A stretch of DNA of 64,000 bases from Petrolisthes cinctipes. Taxonomy: Eukaryota; Arthropoda; Malacostraca; Decapoda; Porcellanidae. The stretch lies in the NCBI GenBank assembly GCA_033782935.1, contig JAWQEG010001230.1:124001-188000 (forward strand), written 5' to 3'. Below the pieces are notes generated by a model that was not told the origin of the DNA, searched no databases, and saw only the letters and a list, made by a program, of their open reading frames with translations. Each line of letters opens with the position of its first letter. Within the stretch, counting starts at the first letter, position 1. The translations under genes were made by a program, and so were the position numbers. This document shows, in pieces, positions 1 to 11,849 of this stretch.

Positions 1-2909
1 CGTTTATATCTCAAATTCAGGTTCAAAACACCAGAAAATTCGATAATTTTGGGTCCCAGAAGCGATCTGTACATGCCTACTCCTTGCTAGAATTTTTTCA
101 AAATACAGACCCAAAACATGCTAATAATCGATATTTTAGGTGCAAAAAGTCGATATGTGCATGCATCTTCTGTACCCGTTTATATCTCAAATTCAGGCTC
201 AAATCTCCGAAAATTCGATATTTTTGGGTCCCTTAAGCGATCTGCACATGCCTACTCAGTGCTAGAATGTTTTTAAAATACAGGCTTAAAACATGCTATA
301 AATCGATATTTTAGGTGTGAAAAGTCGATATGTGCATGCATCTTCTGTACCCGTATATATCTCAAATTCAGGCTCAAAACACCAAAAAAATCGATATTTT
401 TGTGTCCCCGAAGCGATCTGTACATGCCTACTCCGTGTTAGAGTATTTTCAAAATACAGGCCCAAAACATGCTCAAAATCGATATTTTAGGTGCCAATCA
501 GTCGATATGTGCATGCATCTTCGGTATCCGTCTATATCCCAAATTCAGGTTCAAAACACCCGAAAATTCGATAATTTTGGGTCCCAGAAGCGATCTGTAC
601 ATGCCTACTCCTTGCTAGAATTTTTTCAAGATACAGACCCAAAACATGTTCAAAATCGATATTTTAGGTGCAAAAAGTCGATATGTGCATTCATCGTCTG
701 TACCTGGTTATATCCCAATTTCTGGCTCAAAACACCCGAAAATTCGATATTTTTGGGTCCCAGAAGCGATCTGTACATGCCTACTCAGTGCTAGAATATT
801 TTCAAATTATACGCCCAAAACATACTAAAAATCGATATTTTGGGTGCCAAAGTCGATATGTGCATGCATCTTCTGTACCCGTTTATATCTCAAATTCAGG
901 CTCAAAACACCCGAAAAGTCGATATTTTTGGGTCCCGGAAGCAAACTGTACATGCCTACTCTGTGTTAATGTATTTTCAAATTACAGGCCCAAAAAATGA
1001 TGAAAATCTATATTTTAGGTGCCCAAAGTCAATATGTGTATGCATCTTCTGTACCCGTCTATATCCCAAATTCTGGTTCAAAACACCAGAAAATTCGGAA
1101 TTTCTGGGTCCCAGAAGCGACCTGTACATGCCTACTCCTTCCTAGAATGTTTTCAAGATACAGACCCAAAACATGCTTAAAATCGATATTTTAGGTGCAA
1201 AAAGTCGATATGTGCATGCATCCTCTGTACCCGGTTATATCCCAAATTCTGAGTCAAAAATCCCGAAAATTCGATATTTTTGGGTCCCAGAAGCGATCTG
1301 TACATGTCTACACCGTGCTATAGTATTTTCAAAATACAGGCCCAAAACATGCTGAAAATCGATATTTTAGCTGCCCAAAGTCAATATGTGTATGCATCTT
1401 CTGTACAAGTCTATATCCCAAATTCAGGTTCAAAACACTCAAAAATTCGATTTTTTTGGGTCCCAGAAGCAGTCTGTACATGCCTACTTCTTGCTAGAAT
1501 GTTTTCAAGATACAGACCCAAAACATGTTCAAAATCGATATTTTAGGTGCAAAAAGTCGAAATGTGCATGCATCTTCTGTACCCGTTTATATCCCAAATT
1601 CAGGCTCAAAACACCCGAAAATTCGATATTTTTGGGTCCCCTAAGCGATCTGTACATGCCTACTCAGTGCTAGAATATTTTCAAATTATACGCCCAAAAC
1701 ATACTAAAAATCAATATTTTGGGTGCTAAAGTCGATATGTGAATGCATCTTCTGTACCCGTTTATATCTCAAATTCAGGCTCAAAACACCCAAAAAACTG
1801 ATATTTTTGTGTCCCTGAAGCGATCTGTACATGTCTACACCGTGCTAGAGTATTTTCAAAATACAGGCTCAAAACATGCTATAAATCGTTATTTTAGGTG
1901 TCCAAAGTCGATATGTGCATGAATCTTCTGTATCCGTTTATATCTCAAATTCAGGCTCAAAACACCTGAAAATTCGATATTTTTGGGTCCCAGAAGTGAT
2001 CTGTACATGCCTACTCCGTGTTAATGTATTTTCAAAATACAGGCCCAAAACATGCTGAAAATCTATATTTTAGGTGCCCAAAGTCAATATGTGTATGCAT
2101 CTTCTGTACCCGTCTATATCCCAAATTCAGTTTCAAAACACCAGAAAATTCGGTATTTTTGGGTCCCAGAAACGATCTGTACATGCCTACTCCATGCTAG
2201 AACTTTTTCAAGATACAGACCCAAAACATGCTCAAAATCGATATTTTAGGTGAAAAAGTCGATATGTGCATGCATCCTCTGTACCCGGTTATATCCCAAA
2301 TTCTGGCTCAAAACCCCCGAAAATTCGATATTTTTGGGTCCTAGAAGCGATCTGTACATGCCTACTCAGTGCTAGAATATTTTCAAATTATACGCTGAAA
2401 ACATACTAATAATCGATATTTTGGGTGCCAAAGTCGATATGTACATGCATCTTCTGTACCCGTTTATATCTCAAATTCAGGCTCAAAACACCCAAAAACT
2501 CGATATTTTTGTGTCCCAGAAGCGATCTGTACATGTCTACACCGTGCTATAGTATTTTCAAAATACAGGCCCAAAACATGCTCAAAATCGATATTTTAGG
2601 TGCCCAAAGTCGATATGTGCATGCATCTTATGTATCCGTTCATATCTCAAATTCAGGCTCAGAACACCCTAAAATTCGATTTATTTGGGTTCCAGAAGCG
2701 ATCTGTACGTGTCTACTCAGTGTTAGAGTATTTTAAAAATACAGGCTCAAAACATGTTCAAAATCGATATTTTGGGTGCCCAAAGTCGATATGTGCATGC
2801 ATCTTCTGTACCCGTTTATATCTCAAATTCAGACTCGAAACACCCGAATATTCGATATTTTTGGGTTTCAAAAGCAATGTGTACATGCATACTCCGTGTT
2901 AGAGTATTT

Positions 2910-2919
2910 AAAAAAAAAA
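2910..2919 (+). other. Ten-A run replacing the dyad
   Basis: At the place where sister monomers carry GTATTTTCAAAATACAGG, this copy reads GTATTTAAAAAAAAAAGG. The length is unchanged, so it reflects about four substitutions to A, or a small replacement, rather than slippage expansion. It is the longest A run I noticed in the window. Confidence 0.8.
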
Positions 2920-3271
2920 GGCCTAAAACATGCTGAAAATCGATATTTTAGCTGCCCAAAGTCAATATGTGTATGCATCTTCCGTACTCGTCTATATCCC
3001 AAATTCAGGTTCAAAACACTCGAAAATTCGATAATTTTGGGTCCCAGAAGCAATCTGTACATGCCTACTTCTTGCTAGAATGTTTTCAAGATACAGACCC
3101 AAAACATGCTCAAAATCGATATTTTAGGTGCAAAAAGTCGATATGTTCATGCATCTTCTGTACCCGTTTATATCTCAAATTCAGGCTCAAAACACCCAAA
3201 AACTCGATATTTTTGTGTCCCAGAAGCGATCTGTACATGCCTACTCCGTGTTAGAGTATTTTCAAAATACA

Positions 3272-3626
3272 TGCCCAAAACATGCTCAAAATCGATATTT
3301 TAGGTGCCCAAAGTCGATATGTGCATGCATCTTCTGTACCCGTTTATATCTCAAATTCAGGCTCAGAACACCCTAAAATTCGATTTATTTGGGTTCCAGA
3401 AGCGATTTGTACGTGTCTACTCAGTGTTAGAGTATTTTAAAAATACAGGCCCAAAACATGCTCAAAATCGATATTTTAGGTGCCCAAAGTCGATATGTGC
3501 ATGCATCTTCTGTACCCGTTTATATCTCAAATTCAGGCTCAGAACACCCTAAAATTCGATTTATTTGGGTTCCAGAAGCGATTTGTACGTGTCTACTCAG
3601 TGTTAGAGTATTTTAAAAATACAGGC
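3272..3626 (+). repeat. Adjacent identical monomers (176-bp period)
   Basis: The segment from about 3272 to 3450 is repeated at 3448-3626 with an offset of exactly 176 bp and no difference seen by eye. Shared private features include CGATTTATTTGGGTTCC, GCGATTTGTACGTG and the AAAAATACAGG form of the dyad. In most of the array neighbouring monomers belong to different subtypes, so an identical neighbour pair is best explained by a recent single-monomer unequal exchange. Confidence 0.8.
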
Positions 3627-6600
3627 CTAAAACATGCTGAAAATCGATATTTTAGCTGCCCAAAGTCAATATGTGTATGCATCTTCTGTACCCGTCTATA
3701 TCCCAAATTCAGGTTCAAAACACCAGAAAATTCGATATTTTTGGGTCCCCGAAGCCATCTGTATATGCCTACTCCGTGTTAGAGTATTTTCAAAATACAG
3801 GCCCAAAACATGCTCAAAATCGATATTTTAGGTGCCCAAAGTCGATATGTGCATGCATCTTATGTATCCGTCTATATCCCAAATTCAGGTTCAAAACACC
3901 CGAAAATTCGATATTTTTGGGTCCCAGAAGCGATTTGTACATGCCTACTCCTTGCTAGAATTTTTTAAGAAAGAAACCCAAGACATGCTCAAAATCGATA
4001 TTTTAGGTGCAAAAAGTCGATATGTGCATGCATCTTCTGTACCCGTTTATATCTAAAATTCAGGCTCAAAACACCCGAAAATTCGATATTTTGGGGTCCC
4101 TTAAGCGATCTGTACATGCATACTCAGTGCTAGAATGTTTTCAAAATATATGCTCAAAACATGCTAAAAATCGATATTTTAGGTGTGAAAAGTCGATATG
4201 TGCATGCATCTTCTGTACCCGTTTATATCTCAAATTCAGGCTCAAAACACCCAAAATTCGATATTTTTGGGTCCCAAAAGAGATCTGTACGTACACACTC
4301 CGTGTTAGAGTGTTTTTAAAATACAGGCCCAAAACATGCTGAAAATCGATATTTTATGTGCCCAAAGTCAATATGTGTATGCATCTTCTGTACACGTGTA
4401 TATCCCTAATTCAGGTTCAAAAAACCAGAAAATTCGATTTTTTTGGGTCCCAGAAGCGATCTGTATATGCCTACTCCTTGCTAGAATATTTTCAAGATAC
4501 AGACCCAAAACATGCTCAAAATCGATATTTTAAGTGCAAAAAGTCGATATGTGCATGGATCTTCTGTACCCGTTTATATCTCAAATTCTGGCTCAAAACT
4601 CCGAAAATTCGATATTTTTGAGTCCCTTAAGCAAACTACACATGCTTACTCAGTGCTAGAATGTTTTTAAATACAGGCTTAAAACATGCTATAAATCAAT
4701 TATTTAGGTGTCCAAAGTCGATATCTGCATGCATCTTCTGAACCCGTTTATATCTCAAATTCAGGCTCAAAACACCCAAAAAATCGATATTTTTGTGTCC
4801 CAGAAGCGATTTGTACATGCCTACTCAGTGTTAGAGTATTTTCAAAATACAGGCCCAAAACATGCTCAAAATCGATATTTTAGGTGCCCAAAGTCGATAT
4901 GTGTATGCATCTTCTGTACCCGTTTATATCTCAAATTAAGACTCAAAACACCCGAATATTCGATATTTTTGGGTCCCAAAAGCAATGTGTACATGCATAC
5001 TCCGTGTTAGAGTATTTTCAAAATACAGGCCTAAAACATGCTGAAAATCGATATTTTAGCTGCCCAAAGTCAATATGTGTATGCATCTTCTGTACCCGTC
5101 TATATCCCAAATTCAGGGTCAAAACACTCGAAAATTCGATATTTTTGGGTCCCAGAAGCAATCTGTACATGCCTACTTCTTGCTAGAATGTTTTCAAGAT
5201 ACAGACCCAAAACATGCTCAAAATCGATATTTTAGGTGCAAAAAGTAGAAATGTGCATGCATCTTCTGTACCCGTTTATATCTCAAATTCAGGCTCAAAA
5301 CACCCGAAAATTCGATATTTTTGGTTCCCCTAAGCGATCTGTACATGCCTACTCCGTGTTAGAGTATTTTCAAAATACAGGCCCAAAACATGCTCAAAAT
5401 CGATATTTTAGGTGCCCAAAGTCGATATGTGCATGCATCTTCTGTATCCGTCTATATCCCAAATTCTGGTTCAATACATCCGAAAATTCGATAATTTTGG
5501 GTCCCTGAAGCGATCTGTACATGCCTACTCAGTGCTAGAATATTTTCAAATTATACGCCCAAAACATACTAAAAATCGATATTTTAGGTGCAAAAAGTCG
5601 ATAAGTGCATGCATCCTATGTACCCGGTTATATCCCAATTTCTGGCTCAGAACACCCGAAAATTCGATATTTTTGGGTCCCAGAAGCGATTTGTACATGC
5701 CTACTCAGTGCTAGAATATTTTCAAATTATACGCCCAAAACATACTAAAAATCGATATTTTGGGTGCCCAAAGTCGATATGTGCATGCATCTTCTGTATC
5801 CGTTTATATCTCAAATTTAGTCTCAAAACACCCAAAAAATTGATATTTTTGTGTCCCAGAAGCGATCTGTACATGTTTACACCGTGTTTGAGTATTTTCA
5901 AAATAAAGGCCCAAAACATGCTCAAAATCGATATTTTAGGTGCACAAAGTCGATATGTGCATGCATCTTCTGTACCTGTTCACATCTCAAATTCAGGCTC
6001 AGAACAACCGAAAATTCGATTTATTAGGGTCCCAGAAGCGATCTGTACGTGTCTACTCCGTGTTAGAGTATTTTAAAAATACAGGCTCAAAACATGCTCA
6101 AAATCGATATTTTGGGTGCCCAAAGTCGATATGTGCATGCATCTTCTGTACCCGTTTATATCTCAAATTCAGACTCAAAACACCCGAATATTCGATATTT
6201 TTGGGTCCCAAAAGCGATCTGTACATGTATACTCCGTGTTAGAGTATTTTTAAAATACAGGACTAAAACATGCTGTAAATCGATATTTTAGCTGCTAAAA
6301 GTCAATATGTGTATGCATCTTCTGTACCCGTCTATATCCCAAATTCAGGTTCAAAACACTCGAAAATTCGATATTTTTGAGTCCCAGAAGCAATCTGTAC
6401 ATGCCTACTTCTTTCTAGAAAGTTTTCATGATACAGACCCAAAACATGCTCAAAATCGATATTTTAGGTGTAAAAAGTCAATATGTGCATGCATCTTCTG
6501 TACCCGTTTATATCTCAAATTCAGGCTCAAAACACCCAAAAAATCGATATTTTTGTGTCCCAGAAGCGATCTGTACATGTCTACACCGTGCTATGGTATT

Positions 6601-9600
6601 TTCAAAATACAGGCCCAAAACATGCTCAAAATCAATATTTTAGGTGCCAAAAGTCGATATGTGCATGAATCTTCTGTATCCGTCTATATCCCAAATTCAG
6701 GTTCAAAACACCCGAAAATTCGATAATTTTGGGTCCCAGAAGCGATCTGTACATGCCTACTCCTTGCTAGAATATGTTCAAGATACAGACCCAAAACATG
6801 CTCAAAATCGATATTTTAAGTGCAAAAAGACGATATGTGCATGCATCTTCTGTACCCGATTATATCTCAAATTCAGGCTCAAAACTCCGAAAATTCGATA
6901 TTTTTGGGTTCCTCAAGCAATCTGCACATGCCTACTCAGTGCTAGAATGTTTTAAAAATACAAGCTTAACACATGCTATAAATCGATATTTTAGGTGTCC
7001 AAAGTCGATATGTGTATGCATCTTCTGAACCCGTTTATATCTCAAATTCAGGCTCAAAACACCCAAAAAATCGATATTTTTGTGTCCCAGAAGCGATCTG
7101 TACATGCCTACACAGTGTTAGAGTATTTTCAAAATACAGGCCCAAAACATGCTCAAAATCAATATTTTAGGTGCCCAAAGTCGATATGTGCATGCATCTT
7201 CTGTACCCGTTTATATCTCAAATTCAGACTCAAAACACCCGAATATTCGATATTTTTGGGTCCCAAAAGCAATGTGTACATGCATACTCCGTGTTAGAGT
7301 ATTTTCAAAATACAGGCCTGAAACATGCTGAAAATCGATAATTTAGCTGTCCAAAGTCAATATGTGTATGCATCTTCTGTACCCGTCTATATCCCAAATT
7401 CAGGTTCAAAACACTCGAAAATTCGATACTTTTGATTCCCAGAAGCAATCTGTACATGCCTACTTCTTCTTAGAATGTTTTCAAGATACAGACCCAAAAC
7501 ATGCTCAAAATCGATATTTTAGGTTTCAAAAAGTCGAAATGTGCATGCATCTTCTGTACCCGTTTATATCTCAAATTCAGGCACAAAACACCCGAAAATT
7601 ATATATTTTTGGGTCCCCGAAGCGATCTGTACATGCCTACTCCGTGTTAGAGTATTTTCAAAATACAGACCCAAAACATGCTCAAAATCGATATTTTAGG
7701 TGCCCAAAGTCGATATGGGCATGCATCTTCTGTATCCGTCTATATCCCAAATTCAGGTTCAAAACACCCAAAAATTCGATATTTTTGGGTCCCAGAAGCG
7801 ATCTGTACATGCCTACTCCTTGCTAGAATTTTTTCAAAATACAGACCCAAAACATTCTAAAAATCGATATTTAAGGTGCAAAAAGCCGATATGTGCATGC
7901 ATCTTCTGTACCCGTTTATATCTCAAATTCAGACTCAAAACTCCGAAAATTCGATATTTTTGGGTCCCTTAAGCGATCTGCACATTCCTACTCAGTGCTA
8001 GTATGTTTTTAAAATACAGGCTTAAAACATGCTCTAAATCGATATTTTAGGTGTGAAAAGTCGATATGTGCATGCATCTTCTGTACCCGTTTAAATCTCA
8101 AATTCAGGCTCAAAACACCCAAAAAATCGATATTTTTGTGTCCCAAAAGCCATCTGTACATGTCTACACTGTGTTATAGTATTTTTAAAATACAGGCCCA
8201 AAACATGCTCAAAATCGATATTTTAGGTGTCCAAAGTCGATATGTGCATGCATCTTCTGTACCCGTTTATATCTCAAATTCAGGCTCAAAACACCCGAAA
8301 AGTCGATATTTTTGGGTCCCAGAAGCGATCTGTAAATGCCTACTCCGTGTTAATGTATTTTCAAAATACAGGCCCAAAACATGCTAAAAATCTATATTTT
8401 AGGTGCCCAAAGTCAATATGTGTATGCATCTTCTGTACCCGTCTATATCCCAAATTCAGGTTCAAAACACCAAAAAATTCGGTATTTTTGGGTCCCAGAA
8501 GAGACCTGTACATGCCTACTCTTTGCTAGAATGTTTTCAAGATACAGACCCAAAACATGCTTAAAATCGATATTTTAGGTGCAAAATGTCGATATGTGCA
8601 TGCATCCTCTGTACCCTGTTATATCCCAAATTCTGGCTCAAAACCCCCGAAAATTCGATATTTTTGGGTCCCAGAAGCGATCTGTACATGCCTACTCAGT
8701 GCTAGAATATTTTCAAATTATACGCCCAAAACATACTAAAAATCGATATTTTTGGTGCCAAAGTCGATATGTGCATGCATCTTCTGTACCCGTTTATATA
8801 TCAAATTTAGGCTCAAAACGCCCAAAAAATCGATATTTTTGTGTCCCAGAAGCGATCTGTACATGTCTACACCGTGGTATAGTATTTTCAAAATACAGGC
8901 CCAAAACATGCTCAAAATCGATATTTTAGGTGCCCAAAGTCGATATGTGCATGCATCTTCTGTATCCGTCTATATCCCAAATTCAGGTTCAAAACACCCG
9001 AAAATTCGATAATTTTGGGTCCCAGAAGTGATCTGTACATGCCTACACCGTGCTATAGTATTTTCAAAATACAGGCCCAAAACATGCTCAAAATCGATAT
9101 TTTATGTGCCCAAAGTCGATATGTGCATGCATCTTCTGTATCCGTCTATATCCCAAATTCTGGTTCAAAACACCCGAAAATTCGATAATTTTGGGTCCCA
9201 GAAGCGATCTGTACATGCCTACTCCTTGCTAAAATATTTTTAAGATACAGACCCAAAACATGCTCAAAATCGATATTTTAAGTGCCCAAAGTCGATATGT
9301 GCATGCATCCTCTGTACCCTGTTATATCCCAAATTCAGGTTCAAAACACCCGAAAATTCGATAATTTTGGGTCCCAGAAGCGATCTGTACATGCCTACTC
9401 CTTGCTAGAATATGTTTAAGATACAGACCCAAAACATGCTCAAAATCGATATTTTAAGTGCAAAAAGTCGATATGTGCATGCATCTTCTGTACCCGTTTA
9501 TATCTCAAATTCAGGCTAAAAACTCCGAAAATTCGATATTTTTGGGTCCCTTGAGCAATCTGCACATGCCTACTCAGTGCTAGAATGTTTTTAAAATACA

Positions 9601-10463
9601 GGCTTAACACATGCTATAAAACGATATTTTAGGTGTCCAAAGTCGATATGTGCATGCATCTTCTGAACCCGTTTATATCTCAAATTCGGGCTCAAAACAC
9701 CCAAAAAATCGATATTTTTGTGTCCCAGAATCGATCTGTACATGCCTACACAGTGTTAGAGTATTTTCAAAATACAGGCCCAAAACATGCTCAAAATCGA
9801 TATTTTAGGTGCCCAAAGTCGATATGTGCATGCCTCTTCTGTACCCGTTTATATCTCAAATTCAGACTCAAAACACCCGAATATTCGATATTTTTGGGTC
9901 CCAAAAGCAATGTGTACATGCATACTCCGTGTTAGAGTATTTTCAAAATACAGGCCTAAAACATGCTGAAAATCGATATTTTAGCTGCCCAAAGTCAATA
10001 TGTGTATGCATCTTCTGTACCCGTCTATATCCCAAATTCAGGTTCAAAACACTCGAAAATTCGATATTTTTGGGTCCCAGAAGCAATCTGTACATGCCTA
10101 CTTCTTGCTAGAATGTTTTCAAGATACAGACCCAAAACATGCTCAAAATTGATATTTTAAGTGCAAAAAGTCGATATGTGCATGCATCTTCTGTACCCGA
10201 TTATATCTCAAATTCAGGGTCAAAACTCCGAAAATTCGATATTTTTGGGTTCCTTAAGCAATCTGCACATGCCTACTCAGTGCTAGAATGTTTTTAAAAT
10301 ACAGGCTTAACACATGCTATAAATCGATATTTTAGGTGTCCAAAGTCGATATGTGTATGCATCTTCTGAACCCGTTTATATCTCTAATTCAGGCTCAAAA
10401 CACCCAAAAAATCGATATTTTTGTGTCCCAGAAGCGATTTGTACATGCTTACACAGTGTTAGA

Positions 10464-10478
10464 GTATTTTCAAAATAC
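10464..10478. other. 15-bp dyad, 7-bp arms, in half B
   Basis: GTATTTT and AAAATAC are exact reverse complements separated by one base (C here). The element recurs in most monomers of the GTGTTAGAG, GTGCTATAG and GTGTTAATG subtypes. In the GTACGTG subtype the centre base is A but the arms stay intact, for example around 3432-3446. It is broken in the subtypes ending CAAGATACAGAC or CAAATTATACGC. Short dyads are common in centromeric satellites, but no function can be claimed from sequence alone. Confidence 0.8.
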
Positions 10479-10489
10479 AGGCCCAAAAC

Positions 10490-10665
10490 ATGCTCAAAAT
10501 CGATATTTTAGGTGCCCAAAGTCGATATGTGCATGCATCTTCTGTACTCGTTTATATCTCAAATTCAGGCTCAAAACACCCGAAAATTCTATATTTTTGG
10601 GTCCCCGAAGCGATCTGTACATGCCTACTCCGTGTTAGAGTATTTTCAAAATACAGGCCCAAAAC
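10490..10665 (+). repeat. Representative 176-bp monomer
   Basis: This is a typical full-length unit, with the start set arbitrarily at ATGCTCAAAATCG; the same landmark returns at 10666. Reading 5' to 3', it holds the TCGATATTTT motif of half A, the AAGTCGATATGTGCATGC block, TGTAC(C/T)CGTTTATATC, CAAATTCAGGCTCAAAAC, then half B with a second copy of the motif, GGGTCCC, GAAGCGATCTGTACATGCC, CTCCGTGTTAGAG, the GTATTTTCAAAATAC dyad and CAGGCCCAAAAC. Other monomers differ mainly in the segment after the first motif (GGTGCCC, GGTGCAA, GGTGTGA, GGTGTCC, GCTGCCC, GGTGCC) and in the second half of half B. The family consensus has about seven CpG sites per monomer. There is no open frame common to the monomers and no promoter-like element. 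Confidence 0.95.
10496..10582 (+). repeat. Half-unit A of the monomer (87 bp)
   Basis: This half starts at AAAATCGATATTTT and ends just before the second such motif. It aligns from end to end with half B. Shared blocks in order are AAAA, TCGATATTTT, GG, CCCA, AAG, CGAT, TGT, CATGC, then TC.GT, TAT, AAAT, CAGGC and CAAAACA. By eye about 60 of 88 aligned positions agree, with three single-base gaps in the first half of the alignment. The most parsimonious reading is that the present 176-bp monomer arose from a dimer of an ancestral unit of about 88 bp whose halves then diverged and were homogenised as a pair. Confidence 0.88.
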
Positions 10666-10671
10666 ATGCTC
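10583..10671 (+). repeat. Half-unit B of the monomer (89 bp)
   Basis: This is the second half of the monomer, beginning AAAATTC.ATATTTTTGGGT; this copy has TCT where most copies have TCG. It is homologous to half A along its length. It differs from half A in having one more T in the opening motif, GGGTCCC in place of GGTGCCC, and CGATCTGTACATGCC in place of CGATATGTGCATGCA. It carries the subtype-defining region: CTCCGTGTTAGAG, CTCAGTGCTAGAA, CTCCTTGCTAGAA, CTTCTTGCTAGAA, CACCGTGCTATAG or CTCCGTGTTAATG. These are followed by TTTTCAAAATACAGGC, TTTTCAAGATACAGAC, TTTTCAAATTATACGC or TTTTTAAAATACAGGC. Confidence 0.88.
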
Positions 10672-11849
10672 AAAATCGATATTTTAGGTGCCCAAAGTCG
10701 ATATGTGCATGCATCTTCTGTATCCGTCTATATCCCAAATTCAGGTTCAAAACACCCGAAAATTCGATATTTTTGGGTCCAAGAAGCGATCTGTACATGC
10801 CTACTTCTTGCTAGAATTTTTTCAAAATACAGACCCAAAACATTCTAAAAATCGATATTTAAGGTTCAAAAAGCCGATATGTGCATGCATCTTCTGTACC
10901 CGTTTATATCTCAAATTCAGACTCAAAACTCCGAAAATTCGATATTTTTGGGTCCCTTAAGCGATCTGCACATGCCTACTCAGTGCTAGAATGTTTTTAA
11001 AATACAGGCTTAAAACATGCTATAAATCGATATTTTAGGTGTGAAAAGTCGATATGTGCATGCATCTTCTGTACCCGTTTATATCTCAAATTCAGGCTCA
11101 AAACACCCGAAAAGTCGATATTTTTGGGTCCCAGAAGCGATCTGTACATGCCTACTCCGTGTTAATGTATTTTCAAAATACAGGCCCAAAACATGCTAAA
11201 AATCTATATTTTAGGTGCCCAATGTCAATATGTGTATGCATCTTCTGTACCCGTCTATATCCCAAATTCAGGTTCAAAACACCAGAAAATTCGGTATTTT
11301 TGGGTCCCAGAAGCGACCTGTACATGCCTACTCTTTGCTAGAATGTTTTCAAGATACAGACCCAAAACATGGTTAAAATCGATATTTTAGGTGCAAAAAG
11401 TCGATATGTGCATGCATCCTCTGTACCCTGTTATATCCCAAATTCTGGCTCAAAACCCCCGAAAATTCGATATTTTTGGGTCCCCGAAGCGATCTCTACA
11501 TGCCTACTCAGTGCTAGAATATTTTCAAATTATACGCCCAAAACATACTAAAAATCGATATTTTTGGTGCCAAAGTCGATATGTGCATGCATCTTCTGTA
11601 CCCGTTTATATATCAAATTCAGGCTCAAAACGCCCAAAAAATCGATATTTTTGTGTCCCAGAAGCGATCTGTACATGTCTACACCGTGCTATAGTATTTT
11701 CAAAATACAGGCCCAAAACATGCTCAAAATCGATATTTTAGGTGCCCAACGTCGATATGTGCATGCATCTTCTGTATCCGTCTATATCCCAAATTCAGGT
11801 TCAAAACACCCGAAAATTCGATAATTTTGGGTCCCAGAAGCGATCTGTA

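Larger units (their letters stand above)
1..6900 (+). repeat. Diverged mosaic monomers, no clean HOR
   Basis: The same 176-bp units are present, but neighbouring monomers differ more than in the core and I could not find a long period that holds. There are more private substitutions and small indels here: an extra base near 495 (GGTGCCAATCAG), a missing base near 2262 (GGTGAAAAAG), a ten-A run at 2910-2919, and an altered stretch at 3960-3990 (AAGAAAGAAACCCAAGACATG). This looks like an older or less homogenised part of the array. No gene or other element was seen. Confidence 0.75.

Noticed and set aside
2868..3062. Minus-strand open frames (also near 4141, 5722, 43170 and 62959)
   Set aside because: Short, sporadic and composed of the same repeat read backwards; present only where local substitutions removed stops.
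4286..4300. GTACGTAC palindrome as a possible regulatory site
   Set aside because: It is a single-copy substitution variant of the usual TGTACATGC.TAC block, with no promoter-like context.
10583..10671. TATA-like strings (TATATC, TATATTTTTG) as promoters
   Set aside because: They occur in every monomer as part of the AT-rich consensus, with no downstream gene. Transcription of satellites is known in general but cannot be inferred from these strings.
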